This document shows positions 14,701 through 29,700 of a stretch of DNA of 64,000 bases, one piece after another. Source of the DNA: Hemibagrus wyckioides (Eukaryota; Chordata; Actinopteri; Siluriformes; Bagridae). The position numbers and the translations under genes were made by a program. The stretch lies in contig NC_080710.1 of NCBI RefSeq assembly GCF_019097595.1, positions 12,825,280 to 12,889,279 of the forward strand. The letters run 5' to 3'. The notes below the pieces were generated by a model. That model was given only the letters and a program-made list of their open reading frames with translations. It was not told the origin of the DNA and did no database searches. Numbering within the stretch: the stretch's first letter is position 1; every line of letters starts with the position of its first letter.

Positions 14701-17700
14701 TGAAGTTTCAGCTCCAGGGCGGTCTGGCGAACCAGTTGCTCGAAATCGTTATCGGTTCTCCTCTCCACCTCAACACCAGGAAACAGGTCGCTAACTATAC
14801 CCAGGAACACTGGTACATCTTCAGTGACAATCTTAGGCATGTTGAAATCACGCAGAGCACGCATTAATACCTGTTTATGTAGAGGAACAATGTGTTAATG
14901 TACAAGCTTAAGAATTGCCATTAAATCAGATTACATACAAAATACTATGTTTTTAAAGTGGCACATTACCTCACCCTCTGGTCTGGCCTTATCCTCCCTT
15001 TTAAGACCACCAGCAACCACCAGGACAGACTTGATGGCGCGCAAGCCCCAGTCATAATGGTTCTGTGTAATTGCAGTTCTTTAGACTATTTATCACTTGC
15101 AAACTTACTGGCATCCACTAATAAGACAACATATGTATTTCATCGTACCTGTTTGGAGAGCAGTTCCTTGCAAAGGTTGTAGAGGGTGATGAACTTTCTG
15201 CCCAGGAGCCTTGCATTCAGAAAGCCCTCAGCCATCAGCATAATTTCACAGATCAGCTCCAAATCCGGCACTACCATGGCACATGGCCTGCAAACCCATT
15301 TAGCATTCACAAAAATCTGATCTCAGGAAACAAGGCATTTGTAAACAGAAATAATGATGGTGAATCATTACAAAAAAAAAAAATATCTGAAATATAGTCT
15401 GAAAGCCAAATGGTAGCCAAAATGGGATATATTTACTTCTATTGTATATACACCTATTAAATGCAAAATTGACAACAAATGATAAGGCATTAATTGTACA
15501 CTGCTGGCAAAATCATTTCATCAAATCATTACATTTAATATCAGTATGCATAATGTTAACAAAACTCCTGTCTTAATTTTCTTGTTTGCTTTTCCTTGCA
15601 AATGTTTGACCCTGTAGTTTATATTGCATTTATCTTCACATTTATTTGCATTTATATGTGTGATTATATCTGCTTTTGTACCTGAAAAGTGCTTTGAGGT
15701 TCTCAGGTAACTCAGTTCTTCCAGCATAGTCTGGGTTCATGGTAATAAAAATCCCAACTGTGGGCTTCAAGCTCATCTCCTCATCTAAAAAGAACAACCT
15801 TCGAAACAGTATCTATCATTTTACCACTGTATCTCAATATATGAATGACTAAAACATGGACAATTGCCTCCAGTCTCCCACCTTTTCCTCTTGTGACGAA
15901 TGGCATCTTGTATAGTCTTCACTTGCACTGCCACAACTGATAGCACCTCCACAGCGATGCGGTTAAATTCATCAAAGCAGCCCCATGTGCCAGTCTGAGA
16001 CAGACCTTTAAAGATATTTCCTATGGACTGAAACATTTGTCAGAGCAGAACAGTGTATCATTGGGGAAAGACAGAGACAATACCAAATCAATTTAAAAGA
16101 GCAGTTATTTGTGTCACTACTAACAGTGCTATTACCATGTAGTCCATCTGTTCAGAGCAGTTAAAGACGTACACCATTACACCGAGGGCCCTGCCCAGGT
16201 CTTTAGTGGTTTCAGTCTTGCCTGTGCCAGCAGGGCCAGCTGGAGCTCCACTCATCGTCAGGTGCAGAGACTGGGTTAAGGTCACATAGCACCTGTGTAC
16301 GAACATAGCATCAGTGCACAAGGCTTGTGACTAATTTGGTTCATTCACTTTAAACATTATTAGTCAGGTAGCTAATGTCCAGAAGCAGCAGACCTGTCTG
16401 TGAGAGGGGTAATGACCAGGCGTGGGGTATTGCCCAGGTACTCATAGGAATATAGGAACTGAGCATCACAGATGCTGGCAAAGCAGTGCTTCTGTTCTTC
16501 ATCCCAGTAGTGACGTAGCTGAGAAAGCCAGGTGAAAGAACTGGCACTGTTCACCTGGACAAAATGAAGGACAATGCTTAAGTCACAGTCAAATCCTTGT
16601 TCAGTTACACTATATGGCCAAAAGTTTATGGACACCTGATCAAAAGTTTTTCTTCAGTTATAAGTGAATTTGACTGATCTGTTTCTATATCCTGAAATTT
16701 ATGTATTATTGTAAATTTCCATTCAAAGGTTTTTTTTTTAAACACTGTATATTTTATCATTTTTGTTTAAATGTCACATTTGAAATACTCCACATTTTAT
16801 TTACCTAATCAGAATTTATTTTATTTACTTTATCAGTCTATTTAGGCCCTTGCAGTACACCATATTTATGTTTTACATTCAATACTAGCACTGTCTATGA
16901 GCCTCCGGTTTACGCTCAGAGTGTACGTGTTTAATAAAGCACTCATTTAGAGTCACATTAGGACTAAGATAATTAAATTTCCCTATTTAATAACTATTTG
17001 GTATCATTTACTTAGGCCTGTGTCCTTGGGTGTTGAGAAAGGCGCCTATAAATAAAATGTATTATTATTATTAATATTGAATGAAATTATTCAAAAAGTT
17101 AAAAGTTTTATGTTAGTCATATTTTTGGAGTGAGATTAAAGTAACTAACCAAAAATAATTTTCCCCACCTGGATCACGGGAGCCAATTGTTCTGGAGTTG
17201 ACTCTATACCATACACCATAAACCAGTACAAAACTAAATATATCACTTGACAAATACACATTACTAGTGAGCCATTATAAACAAGCCCAAACCTTTTGTG
17301 TGATGAGTTTGAATACTATGTCTCTGGCATGGACTTCAATGGTGCAGAGAGTCATGATCTTCTGTCTGTCCCCAGGACTCAGCTCTCCCAACAACATGTT
17401 TATCAGAGAGTTTAGTTGAGCAATCTGAAAAAGTGGGGCAGATATTTCAAAGATATGAGGGCACAGTAATGGGCTGTGTGAGCATACAGTGAGCTTTGTG
17501 GCCTGTGCTTACAGTAATTATATCAATTTACATGCCAGAGAAGTGGATAGTAATAACAGCAGCGACAGGCACTCAGGGTCACATACTCATCAGAGAAATC
17601 CCTCCACATTTATGGAGCAAGGTCATATATTCCATTCAGGAGGCCAAATGAGCAGGGAGCTCATTTATCAACATGGAGTTACTGTGTATATGTGTTTGTG

Positions 17701-17765
17701 CATGTTTGTGGAGGAATTTATCTGAGTGTGTGTGGAAAGATGTTTAGACGTGTAAATGTATGTGT

Positions 17766-17798
<33 letters not shown>

Positions 17799-20700
17799 GT
17801 TATGGGGCTACATCTGTGTTACAGGCAAATGAGATGTAATCTCTAACCCCCAGCCCCTGTATATTAGATGTAAAAGCAGTTCAGCTTGGGCTGCATTTAT
17901 CACTGTGATGTCTGACAGTGACTCCAATCAAGGACCTGAAGGAGAAGAGTTTATATTATGCAAGCTGTGCTGTGCAAGGACATGCTAACCTTACATACTG
18001 CTAGAGACAGACAGCTCGTGACAGTGAAGGCAGTGTGGACAGCTTTGCCTCACTGCTTTACTACAGCCTACATGGCTCAGCATTACACACTTCATCACAG
18101 ACAGGATGAGATAGCATTTTGTAGCTTGCAGAATCTCCATCAACTCCCCCTCCTTGCAACCAATCAATTTCTAACTTGGAAGTGGCACTGTTTCATATAT
18201 GTGAGACAGAGGAAAATAAAGCAGTCAGATAAGATTATGACTTGGTAACAGTACCATCTAGAAGAACTGTAGCTGGGCCATGTGTTTTGGATGACTGTCT
18301 ACCAAATGTAACGGAAGGATATTCTAAGGGACTAACCTTTAGCTACTGTGGATGGTCCAACATAGATATCTTAGACAGTTGCACTTCCCAAAAACTGCTT
18401 TCGGCCAAGACTCAGTGAATTCATTGGATAATCTGCCTAAGAACTGCTGCTGTAATCATAAAGACTATCCTGTGCTTATCCCAGGACTCCTATTTACAAC
18501 ACAAATACTGAACATCCTCTCAACATCTTTTATTTTACTTGTACTACTGTATACTCTAATGTAGGTAACAGTTTGTAATGGACATCTACATGTAAGTCTA
18601 CATCTCTGCTTCATTGTGACACTGTCTGTATTAAAAGGTGCTACACAAATAAAATTGAATATTACATTGATACTGAACATATTAGCTAATATTTTGCCCA
18701 AGGCAATTTCTAGCTTTAATTAGGAAACGTAAACCAGATCAGATCACCTGTTTCTTGCTGTAATCTCGCAGCGCTGTGTCAAAGCCTTCCACCAGGCGTT
18801 GGAAAGCGAGGCCTACGTCAGTAGACCACCAGATCTGAGAGGCAGTGAGCGCGACCTGAGCTGGGTACTCCAGAACCCACTGCTCCCACTGCCGCTCCTC
18901 ATACTGAACTACGGCCTCAGCTATGTGCCTCCTCACTGCTTCTCTCATTGCGTCTTCAAGGTTGGTCAGCCACAGCTCCACCTGCCAAAGTGCATTGCAA
19001 TACTTCTTAACTTAGAGTTCTGATTCTAAGAATATTATTGATAGAAAAAGATCTGGAATCTTAGGAGATAAAAACTATTCAAGCAACAATAAACCCAGCA
19101 CAATTAACCCTTGTCTCTCTACAAAGAGTAAAAACCACTTTAACTCACACTTAAAAAACATGACCACTTCCCATGGTGATACAGGACTTACCGGCCCCAC
19201 ACAGTCACACTGTGAATGAAAAGGCACATATTCTTTCTCTCTGCTGAACATCCCTACAGCCACCATGTCCTTCATCGTGTGCTCGTCCTGACAGAACTGC
19301 AGGTCAGCAATACTGTCAAACAGCTTAGCCAGATGATGGGTGACCTGAGCAAAATAATACAGTGCAGTGACTCATTTGTAACAGATCAAGAGAAACTGCT
19401 TACAGTAATAGACGTAGTGCAAGAGCGAAAGTAGACAAAGAAAGGATATAATAATGCATGCATAATGATGGAATTACAGATGTACTGGTACTTCTAATTA
19501 TAATCAATGCACAATGAGAGCAAGACAAGGCACTCTGACCCTGGTATGGTTGAATACCTGGAACTAAACTAGCAGGTATGTGGGAGGATCTGCTCAGGAA
19601 GAGTGTTGACCAGGGTCAGAGTCAAACCAAGTGTAAAAATGTCTTCCTTTGATCATTATAATATTCTGGTGAGAAATAATGCCTTTCTAATTATTAGTGT
19701 GTTGAACAAAGAAGTTAAATCCAAACAGATAAAGGTCACATGAAGAAAGGGAGAACTTATTATACTATTTTTTTGTACTGAATTATAATCAACACAATTA
19801 AATCAAAGCTACAGACAGACACAGACAAAATGTAATACAGGATCATTCTACTCAATTTGATGCTGTCACATTGAAAATCTCCATAACATGTGACCACAAA
19901 ACCCATATTTCAATAACAGAGTTAAAATGGAATAATGTCCTAGATGCATTATTTATAATAACTGTGTGCTGTAAGTTTGTTCCACTACAGGAACTGTACC
20001 TCTTTGGGCTGGTTGCCTTTGGAGAGAATATCCAGTAAGTCAGCAGAAGAGATGAAGTAGAAGCGTGGGAATGCTATTCTCTTTTTTTCAAGGTATTTGG
20101 CTAGTGCTTTCTCACACACAGCAAGTCTGGGGAAAAAGTGACTCGTCATCTGATGCCTTACCATACTGTTGAAATTTTAAAAGATATCTATATCATTTAC
20201 ATTTGAAAGGCAAACCTTATTTGCAAATCCTCAAGTATCTCCAAAAGATGGGGCTTGTTGGTGGCAGCAATGACATTCTTTGTTTCAGCACTTTTAAACA
20301 TTAGGTCCTGAGCACACATTAAATGGTGGTAAATAAATACAATTTGCAATCACTTGCTACAGACTAGCTATTTCATTATGCACACATTTTAAAAGACAAA
20401 TTATAAAGAAACAAAAAAGAACATGTTTTAGATCCTAGATTATAGTGCTAGCTCAAGTGGTTTATGCTCTGGGTTGTTGATCAGTGTTCAAGCCCCAGCA
20501 CCACCATGCTGCTACGGTTGGGCCCTTGAGCTAGGCCCTCAATCCCCCCTTCTGCAGGGGTTCTGGATCATGGCTGACCCTGTGCTCTGGCCCCAACCCT
20601 CCAATGGATGGGATACGAGAAGAAAGAATTTCACTGTGCAGTAATGTAAATGTGACAAATAATGACTACTTATCTTAACAAATAAAAGTTTGAAATAAAA

Positions 20701-23700
20701 CATGACATTACTTAATGCCATTACTTAATGCCAGGGTAAAGTATCAACTTTTTTACTTTCACTTGCATCATTAGAATGCATCTGTGCAAAATGCAGATGA
20801 CATGAATTCACCTTAAAGTCAGTGTCAATGGTGTGGAATCGCTGTGTCTCCTCTGGCAGCTGGTGACAAATGTCATCTGAGCCCATAAAGATGCTCTCCA
20901 GGTAAGCCCATGTCCTTTGCACCTCTAACCAGACAAGTAAGACTGTATCAGCCTGTGTGAGCTGACCCTGCAAAACCAGCACCTCCTTTTGGAAAAACTC
21001 CACTTGCTTAGTCTGCAGCATGGCCTGCAACTGTACCTGAGAGTGAACAAGATTAGAAAAAAACACTAAGCAGTGTACTCATCAGTACAGTTCCTTTAGT
21101 ATTTGAATATCCTGATTAAAAATAATAAATCTGACATTCATTGCACAGATCCACAACCAGCAACGTCAAAAGGTAATAATCCATGATGCTTTTAGGGGGG
21201 GGTTAAACATTTTCTCACAACCTGGAGCTGAGTACTAATTTTGGCCTGTTGTATTTTTAGGCAGTGTGGGAGTAAGGAGTCGTGAGATATGGCTGACTCA
21301 TAGCGAACAGCATTGTTCTGGGCTGAATCTGGCCCCTACGCATGCAGCTTGTGAATAAGGACACTAATGCATGGTCTGTACACCATAAATCAGACGTTTG
21401 AATGAAGGCGGCTGACAATAGGAGATCTGTCCACCCTCGGCTCAGTGCGGCAGAGACAGCACATAAGCCCTAAACACAATACTCATTTCCCAGCAACCGC
21501 TTGAGAGTGCCTCTGATAAGCTAGTTAAATATGTCAAGCCATAATGTAAATTATCTCTCATTTCATTTCAGCTTAACGTCTAAACACAGAGCTGCAACCC
21601 GATGAATATATGACATTCAAGATATTCAAGCAGAAAAAATATAGTTACTTTGGTAGTTCCTGTAAATTAATATACTTTGTAGACTTTTATACCTGATGAT
21701 CTTCCAGACTCTCAATGAGTTCATCATCGCACTTCAGCACAGGTGTCGAGGTACGGAAGTGCTCTTCATAAGTAAACTCCATCAGGGACCATGTCTGACT
21801 GATCTCGCTTAACGCCTGATGGAGAAGAAGAGAAATAAGATGAGTGCAACTCTTTACTGAAGCCGACATTGTTAGCATGCATGAACCAAGAACTGAAACC
21901 TTTTCAATGACCATCTCTTTCACTGCTTTAGCTACTGTATTGTGAACCTCATCTTCATACATGTGAAGCTGCAGAGTCAGTAAGTCTGCAAGGGTTGTTT
22001 TCTCCGTCACAGTAAAGCCAACCTGAGGAAACACTTTTAGCTGATGTAATCATGAAATAATTAAGATTTGACTTGTAGTTTTTTTAGGTAAAATGACAGT
22101 TTTCTAAACTATGTATAGTAAATATTACACTATTATTATTTTTAGTACCCCATTTCTACAATTCACTCACCTTCATGGCCATAGCCAGCTGTGCCCAGTG
22201 CCGCTCTCTCATAGCGGGGTTCTGTAGCTGAGTCACAGCCCGTAGTGCAGTCAACAAATCTTTTAGTGCATGGTCCAGTCCAACATAGACATCCCAACCC
22301 CGGGCATCTTTATCAAGACTCTGCATTTCCTGGAGAATAAAAGTGCATTGGTTAACAAATTCATAAATTCTTCCAAAAAGTATTTCCCTAATCATAATAT
22401 ACTTGCTGTTTCGAATAGGTTAGTCTTTTACCACCTTACATACTACATCAAATTAAAGATTTCCTGCTGACTTTTAAAGCTGAGTTTAAATTTGCAGAGC
22501 TGGCCTCCAGAACCAAGATTTAAGACACTGTCTAAACAAAATCCATCTGAATTCAACATTTCCAGAAATAACTATAGATGGGTGATAAAAAGCAACATCC
22601 AGGGTTTTAGTCAGGTATTGGGCCACCACAAGCCACCAGTTGATTCCCTCAGTTGATGGTTTGATAATGATGGTAGAGGATGATGTCTAAAGTAAGTCAA
22701 AAATCTCCCACAGGCATTCATTAGGGATGCAACCTGGTGACCGTGAAGACTAAAGCATATCATTTATATCATTTTCATATTCATCAAAACATTTAGTTAA
22801 ACTTATATGCCATGCGGATGGAGACATACTGGAAGCAATCATTCCATCACAAGACAACTGTTTCATCATAGATTAAAGTCAGTTGGTCATTAGTTTTGAA
22901 CCTTAGCTGTCTTCAATTTCTAATTACCAACAGCGCTCATTTATTTTTCAATTAGTTCTGTTTATTTGATGTTTTGTTTTCTCTTTTAACTGTACTGCAA
23001 ACTGCAATGATGGAACTGAATTTCCCATTGGAGATCAATAAAATGTATTTTATCTTATTTTTCTGCAAGGCCAGCTGCATAGTCTCTCTAACAAAATACA
23101 CATTATTGATGATTATGAATGCAAAAGCAGAACCTCTCACTTTTGCAAACCTCTTCAGTTCGGCATCCATCTGATCCACATTAATTTCTCTCCAGTGTGT
23201 CTCCTTCCAGACTTCCATTACACTCTGCAGAGAAAGATAATAGTGAGAGCGTTCTACACCATAGGATACAAATCCAGGATATTTACAGAAATTATAGGCA
23301 ATTTTGTCACAGACACAGCTATGAAATATTATTAGTAACATAGCTACAATGAATGTGATTGAATAACCTGAGCACACAGCAGCAGGTCCCAGAGCTGCTT
23401 TAAAACAAAGATCTGTCTCTGACAGAGCCTGAGCTGCCTGAAATCTGGGCTGCTCACTTCAAACAGCTTACAGGATTCCTGCAACATCGCTGCCTCCTGC
23501 TCTAGACTTATCGCCTCGCTGTGCCACTAAGGAACCGTGAGACAAAGGCAGGTCAAAGTCAAAGTGCAAAGGAATATTCAGAAGCGTTGGTGGAATAAAG
23601 ATAATTTAAATAAATGAAATGAAAAACAGGAAATGCAGTACTTGATCTAGCTGAGTGTATGGGCTTTCTGTGCTGGCATGAAGAGGAGCTTCCTTTCTAA

Positions 23701-26700
23701 ACTTCTCTTCAAACTGATGCAGCTTTATCTACAGAGTGATATAAATCATGACGAAGAAGAAAAAAATAAAAAGATTATTATTCATTAACATTTGCACAGA
23801 TCATTTTTCTCTTTAATCTTACTTAATGCTTAATATACAAAACCCAGCATCACATACCTCAAAGGCTGCATACTTCTTACGTATGACTGCCACTTCTGCA
23901 TTCTGCAGAGGAGCAACCTCATGTTTGACCGACCAGGCCAGCTTCTTAATGCTATTCCATCTCTCAGGTAAGTCCTTAACGAAGAAAAATCAATCCATGA
24001 CAAATTTATCAAGATCTGCTACATAAATCTGAATAAATCTGATCATTTCTATGTGCAATGTAAACCACAGGCTCTGCACTCATATTTGTTCACACAAGTA
24101 AAATGATCTAATCTGGTTCTGGTACTAAACCCAAAATCAGTGGTGCATTGGTGGTTCAGGTGGTTAAGACTCTGCATTATCAATCAGAGGATTGAGGTTC
24201 AAGCCCCAGCATCACCAAGCTTCACTGATGGGCAATTGAACAAGGCACTTAACCCTCCCTGCTTCAGTAGCACTGCATCATAGTGCTCTGACCTCAACTT
24301 CATCAGCTGGGAGATGTGATGAAAAGAATGCTGTAATGTATGTGTGGCGATAATAAAGTCTTCTTCTTACCCTCTGTTCATCTTAATATTATGTAAAATA
24401 TAGCATAGGCATGTAAAGATAGTCACCTCTAGCTGTGTGTGAATATTTTCAGGGAGTGTTTCTCCATACTGCTGAAGCAGGTTGACCACAGCTGTGAGTG
24501 GATCAAACATCTGGTCTGTACCGGGCTGTCTGGATCTGACAGCCAGCAGGCAGCCCATTACCTGAACCAGCCCTTGGTAGTCTCCACTCTTTACTGGCTC
24601 TCTTAGCCCTGAGTCAACCCTGATGATAAACTCCTCAAGGTCTGTAATACTGGAAAGAAAATACCAACCAGCACATAAAGACAAGCATGTCAGATTTATG
24701 TCACTCATAGAAAAGTACAAATGTACACCGATCAGCCATAACATTATGAGCAGTGAGAGGTGAAGTGAATAACACTGATTATCTTCTCATTATGGCACCT
24801 GTTAGTGGGTGGGATATATTAGGCAGCAAGTCAACATTTTGTCTTCCGATCAAACGGACGAGCTACTGTTGCTCAAATTGCTGAAGAGGTTAATGGTTCT
24901 GATAAAAAGGTGTCAGGATACACAGTGCATGATGGGTCATGGATGTTTTGGCAGCAAAAGGAGGACCAACACAATATTGTGGTCATAATGTTATGCCTGG
25001 TCAGAGTAGATGGGCTCTTTTCTCAGTGGAGACCCTTAAAAGTTCTATGTGTAGAATGTTACACAAACATCACAACTGGGTATAATTTCAGAAAGAAAAA
25101 ATTACAACAAATCCATTCCGGCAAGGGAGACAGAAAGTAAAACATTTAATCTAAAAGTCATCACATACTGCGTAGCCTATTTTTTTTTCTGATGCACCTC
25201 TCTTGAGCAAAGAGTGTATGGTGAAAATACTTCAAATGACAGGCTTGAGAAGTTCTTGAACAACATTTTTTAAATTCACATCTATTGCTTTGTACAATGC
25301 AACTGCTTTCAGTGGAAACAAAATTAGTTTTCTTCTCACTTTTCTGTCACATATGATATGAGGTGCTCCTTGAACATCCAGCTCCATTTTTTAATGGTGT
25401 TTAAAAGACTCATCTTAAACGAGCGAATATCCACCCTTAGCCAGCCGTCAAACACTCGCCAGTCCTCCAGCTTGCTCACTTGTGCATACAGTTCTTCATA
25501 ATGGTCAATCTGTTTAGAAAAATTACACAACATAAATTTAGATAATATAAATCCTAACATTTTAATTTGTCCCAAAATAAATAAATAACTATATATATAT
25601 ATATGTTAATGAGTTTTACCTGCTCTCTGAACTTGTCTGTTGTGGGTGGATTCACTGGTAAATCTATAGCCTCCCCATATGCTTCCACATATTCAGTGGT
25701 CAGAGTCTGACCATACAGGAGAAACTGCTTGAGAAACTCACTCTGATCATCCAGCCACAAGTGTGTGTAGTTTTCAAAAGAGCTCTGATACTGGGAGACT
25801 TTCGTGATTACATCTTTCACTCGCTCCATCACTTCCTGTCTCAGGTCTGAGAGGTCCAGCATGTCATCCATATCACCCTACCAACAAATATTAGACATCT
25901 GTTCATTTAAGGATTCATGTTACTAGACGTTAAATCACAGGTCTATCATGTATGAGCTTAAACAACCAAAACATGTTTTTGTGAGAATAAATAAATGAAT
26001 AAATAATTAAATTCACCCGATAGTCTTTCATATCCAGATGAGGTGCCACCCTCTTGATTTGGGTGGACATTTGGAACACATCCTGCAACAATCCCTTGAC
26101 TAACTCATAAAGACTATCGCCTGCGCTGATGTCCAGAGAGGGTTTGAAAACTATCTCAGACATGCTAAGCACCATCTGAGCCTCTAACAGAGGAGCCTGT
26201 CTCACTGATACTTCCATGTTGTTCACAAAGAACTCTAAAGAGTAAGTGATGGCATTGAAAAACCCTTCCACAACCATTTCATCCACATATTCCACATACT
26301 CCTTCCATGCTTCGGAATCATCGTCTGCTGTATAGAGGTTTTTGTTCTCCTGTAGCAAATAAAATGGAAAGGTATAGGAAACATGAGTATATTTAAAAAG
26401 ACAGGAACAATTTAGCACAAACAATAAAGTTGTCATACCTGTAACAGACTGTGTATGGTCTCTCCATCTTTTCTTATGCTACTGTATTTCTTTTCCACTC
26501 TTGCTGCTCTGTCCTCCATCATCAGCAGTGTATCTTTCTTACAGTCCTTCCTGCAGAAGATTGGCTGCTTGCTCCATCCCTTCATCAGCTCCTTAATCAT
26601 CTCTACATTGTCTCTAGTTTTTTGAAGCTTGCGCTCCATTTTATACACCATATCTTTCACCTGGCAGATATAGCTGAAGCAGCCTTGGTCTTGCCATGTC

Positions 26701-29700
26701 AGATCAGTCTCAGCCCGATACAGCTGCATATCTATGGCCTCTACTTCGGCTTTCATAAGAGAAACCTCTGCATCCACAGCCATGTGCCGTACTTTGTTGT
26801 ACAGCTGGACTAGTAACTGCAAACTACTCACGCACTATAGAGGAAATGGAATGAAGAGAATTAAGTCACTAAGTACTAACTGCTTACAGCATCCTAGAAA
26901 TGTCCCATATACTGTAAGACACAGCAAAGACAGTATCTAGGAATAACCAGTTGGAATCATAGAAATCATCACAAACCGTGAGAAATGTGTCTCTCTTCTC
27001 ATACACCTCTAGGGCAGCACATGGGATACTGGTCTGGTCCAACATCCGAAGATGTCTGACATCCCTCAGGACAGCTATCAGCTTAGGTTACAAGATAAGA
27101 TCTATTCATTTATTTATTTAAATGATAAAACTAAAATAACCATAACTCAAAACGACGTTAAAACATGTTAGTACTTTGATGCACTATAATAATGGGCTGT
27201 ACCTCTTGATTGAAGTTCACTGATAGGAAACCAGAAATTAAATCTCTCTTGATTAGGGGTTGGTCAAGGTTCAGCTGGCAGACCTGTTCCACCTTACTGC
27301 ACCAATCTGAGTACACCTCATTTTCATACTCATCCAGCAGTGAGGACATCTCCATGTATTTATGATATAATGTCTTCATGTCTGCTTCTTCAAAAGTCCT
27401 AGAAGGTATGTGATGCAGCATGCCTTACATAGTTATCATTAGCATTTATACAGTGACTTAAAACAACAAGTAAATGCTGTGATTTGTATTCCATTAATTA
27501 TTGTAAAGGCCGTTTAGGACTTGGGTGTTTGGAAACACGTACATGTCGCGCACCAATCGGAAATTTTCCCACAGAACCTGGATTCTGTTTCTCAGCATTT
27601 TGGCCCATTTCAAAGCACCAGACATGACAGGCATGTTCTTACTCACTGTGGCTTTACAATTCTTCCTCTGGAGACAAACATCACACAATAACAGCACTTA
27701 TAATAGCACAAATGTTAGTATGTACGCCATATGACTTATTGTGCTAATGGATAAGATTAATACCTGCTCTCGCTGAGAGTCTAGTAGGTATTTACATGTT
27801 TCCAGCTCAACACCAAAAAGGTGCATAAGTTTGGTGAAATTGGGAGTGAATATTTCCTTAATGATCCCTCTGTACATGAAAGGTTGAAACACTGCTAGAA
27901 GCTATGGACATAACAAAAGTGTCAGTGTTTCCACATTATTTTTTTGCTTTTGTTAATGACCAGTGATAGAAACCTACTTTGAAAGCAGACTCCAATCCTG
28001 AACAGTCTTTAAAGGCCAGACAAAGGATGTTGCCAAGCCGTCTATCATAGTCTGCAACCTTTTCTTTAAAATGTGCATAATCTTCGTCAAAAGCCTTTCC
28101 ATGAAAATAAACAGAAAATGCTATTAATTTCTGTTTGGCTTAATATAGTAAACATTGGTTATTTACCAATTATCTTGGAATTATATGCAGGGCCAGTTCT
28201 GATACAAGATTAATCAGTAGTGATCTTCTGATACAACATAAAAAGATTAAAGGATAATGTTAAAGAAAGATATTCATTAAGGCATCTCTAAGGATTAGCA
28301 TATCTTATCCCTCCTCGACAGGACTTTTTCAATAACTGTCACTGTGTTACTACCATAATAAACCAGCATATCACCATAGAACAGATGCTCACATGTTGCA
28401 AACTATGCAGCATATATTATCTGCCTCTTCCTAGATGACCTCATCCAACTCTTAACACTAACATGAAATCACTACATTTTATGACACTTTTATCAAACTG
28501 TTCACTGGTTGTAAAAGCGTACCTTGGATGTCAAATCTAAAGGATCATATTCACTGTCCATGATTCCTTTACAGAGCTGCTGAAACTCAGAGTGCAGCAG
28601 AAAAACCTGTTCGGTGTACATTCTTCCTTTGATTCCGCCAAAAATAACCTTCTCCAATTTTTGTAACTTGACCATGGTGAAGAAAAGATTCTGCAACACA
28701 CACATTTCATTTAGTGTGATTACTTTAGAACTGGACTTTAAAACCGATCTAAGATTAATCTACAACCAAAACCAGAAATGGTTATATCCCACCTCTAACT
28801 GAAGCACTCGAGCTGTGAAACAGTCAAAGAGACTAAAGACCAAAGTAGAAGGAAAGTCCCAGCACTTGCGTATGCCTCTGGAACTAGCCCAGGAGGCCAC
28901 CTTCTCTCTGTAGGTTTGGAACGTCTCTTTAAAACATTGAATAAGCTTCATAACAACCTGAAGCTTCTCCAGAGTTTCCTCAGTCTCTCCTCGTAGCAGC
29001 TCCCCTCCACACAGGTATAAGTTACCCTGGTTGAAGGAAAGGAGAATATAAAGTTTTTTCTTTATTTGAGCTGTGTATCTAGTGCCATTAATGCTGAATA
29101 AAACCTTATTCAGATGTTAAAGACAGATGCTCTGTTGGAAATCATGACTATGCTCCTTCTCAGATCATTTGGGTAAACTTAATGATAAGGTTCTATCCTA
29201 TTCAAATCTTAATCTCCACCATTATTACCTGCTGAATGAGGAGGTTGCACAGCTCCTGCAACAGCACTACAATGCGAGCAGGTTGCCGGTAAAATGAGCA
29301 GTGAGTCCAAACCAGAAAGATAACATGAAAGAGTGGAGCTATGAATGGTTGGATGGATGAGAATTCCCCCTTTTCGAAATAAGATAAGACTGGCCAAAGC
29401 TGCTGCAGGTAAAGATCCACATCTCTTGCTTCCTGTAATGCTTCAAATAAAAAAATAAAGTAAGACAAAGATCACAGTTACCCAGTCAAGTATAAAATAT
29501 GCATTTATTATTCAATATTCATTCGTTCATTTTCAGTAAGAGCTTTATCCTGTTCAGGGATCTCTAGAGTACATCCTTCATTGGATGACAATCCATGCTA
29601 TAGTTTACCATGCACACACACACACACACACATCTACACATGTACACACTTATTCACATCTAGGCAGACAAGTAACAAGCACTACCTGCACAGGCTTGTT

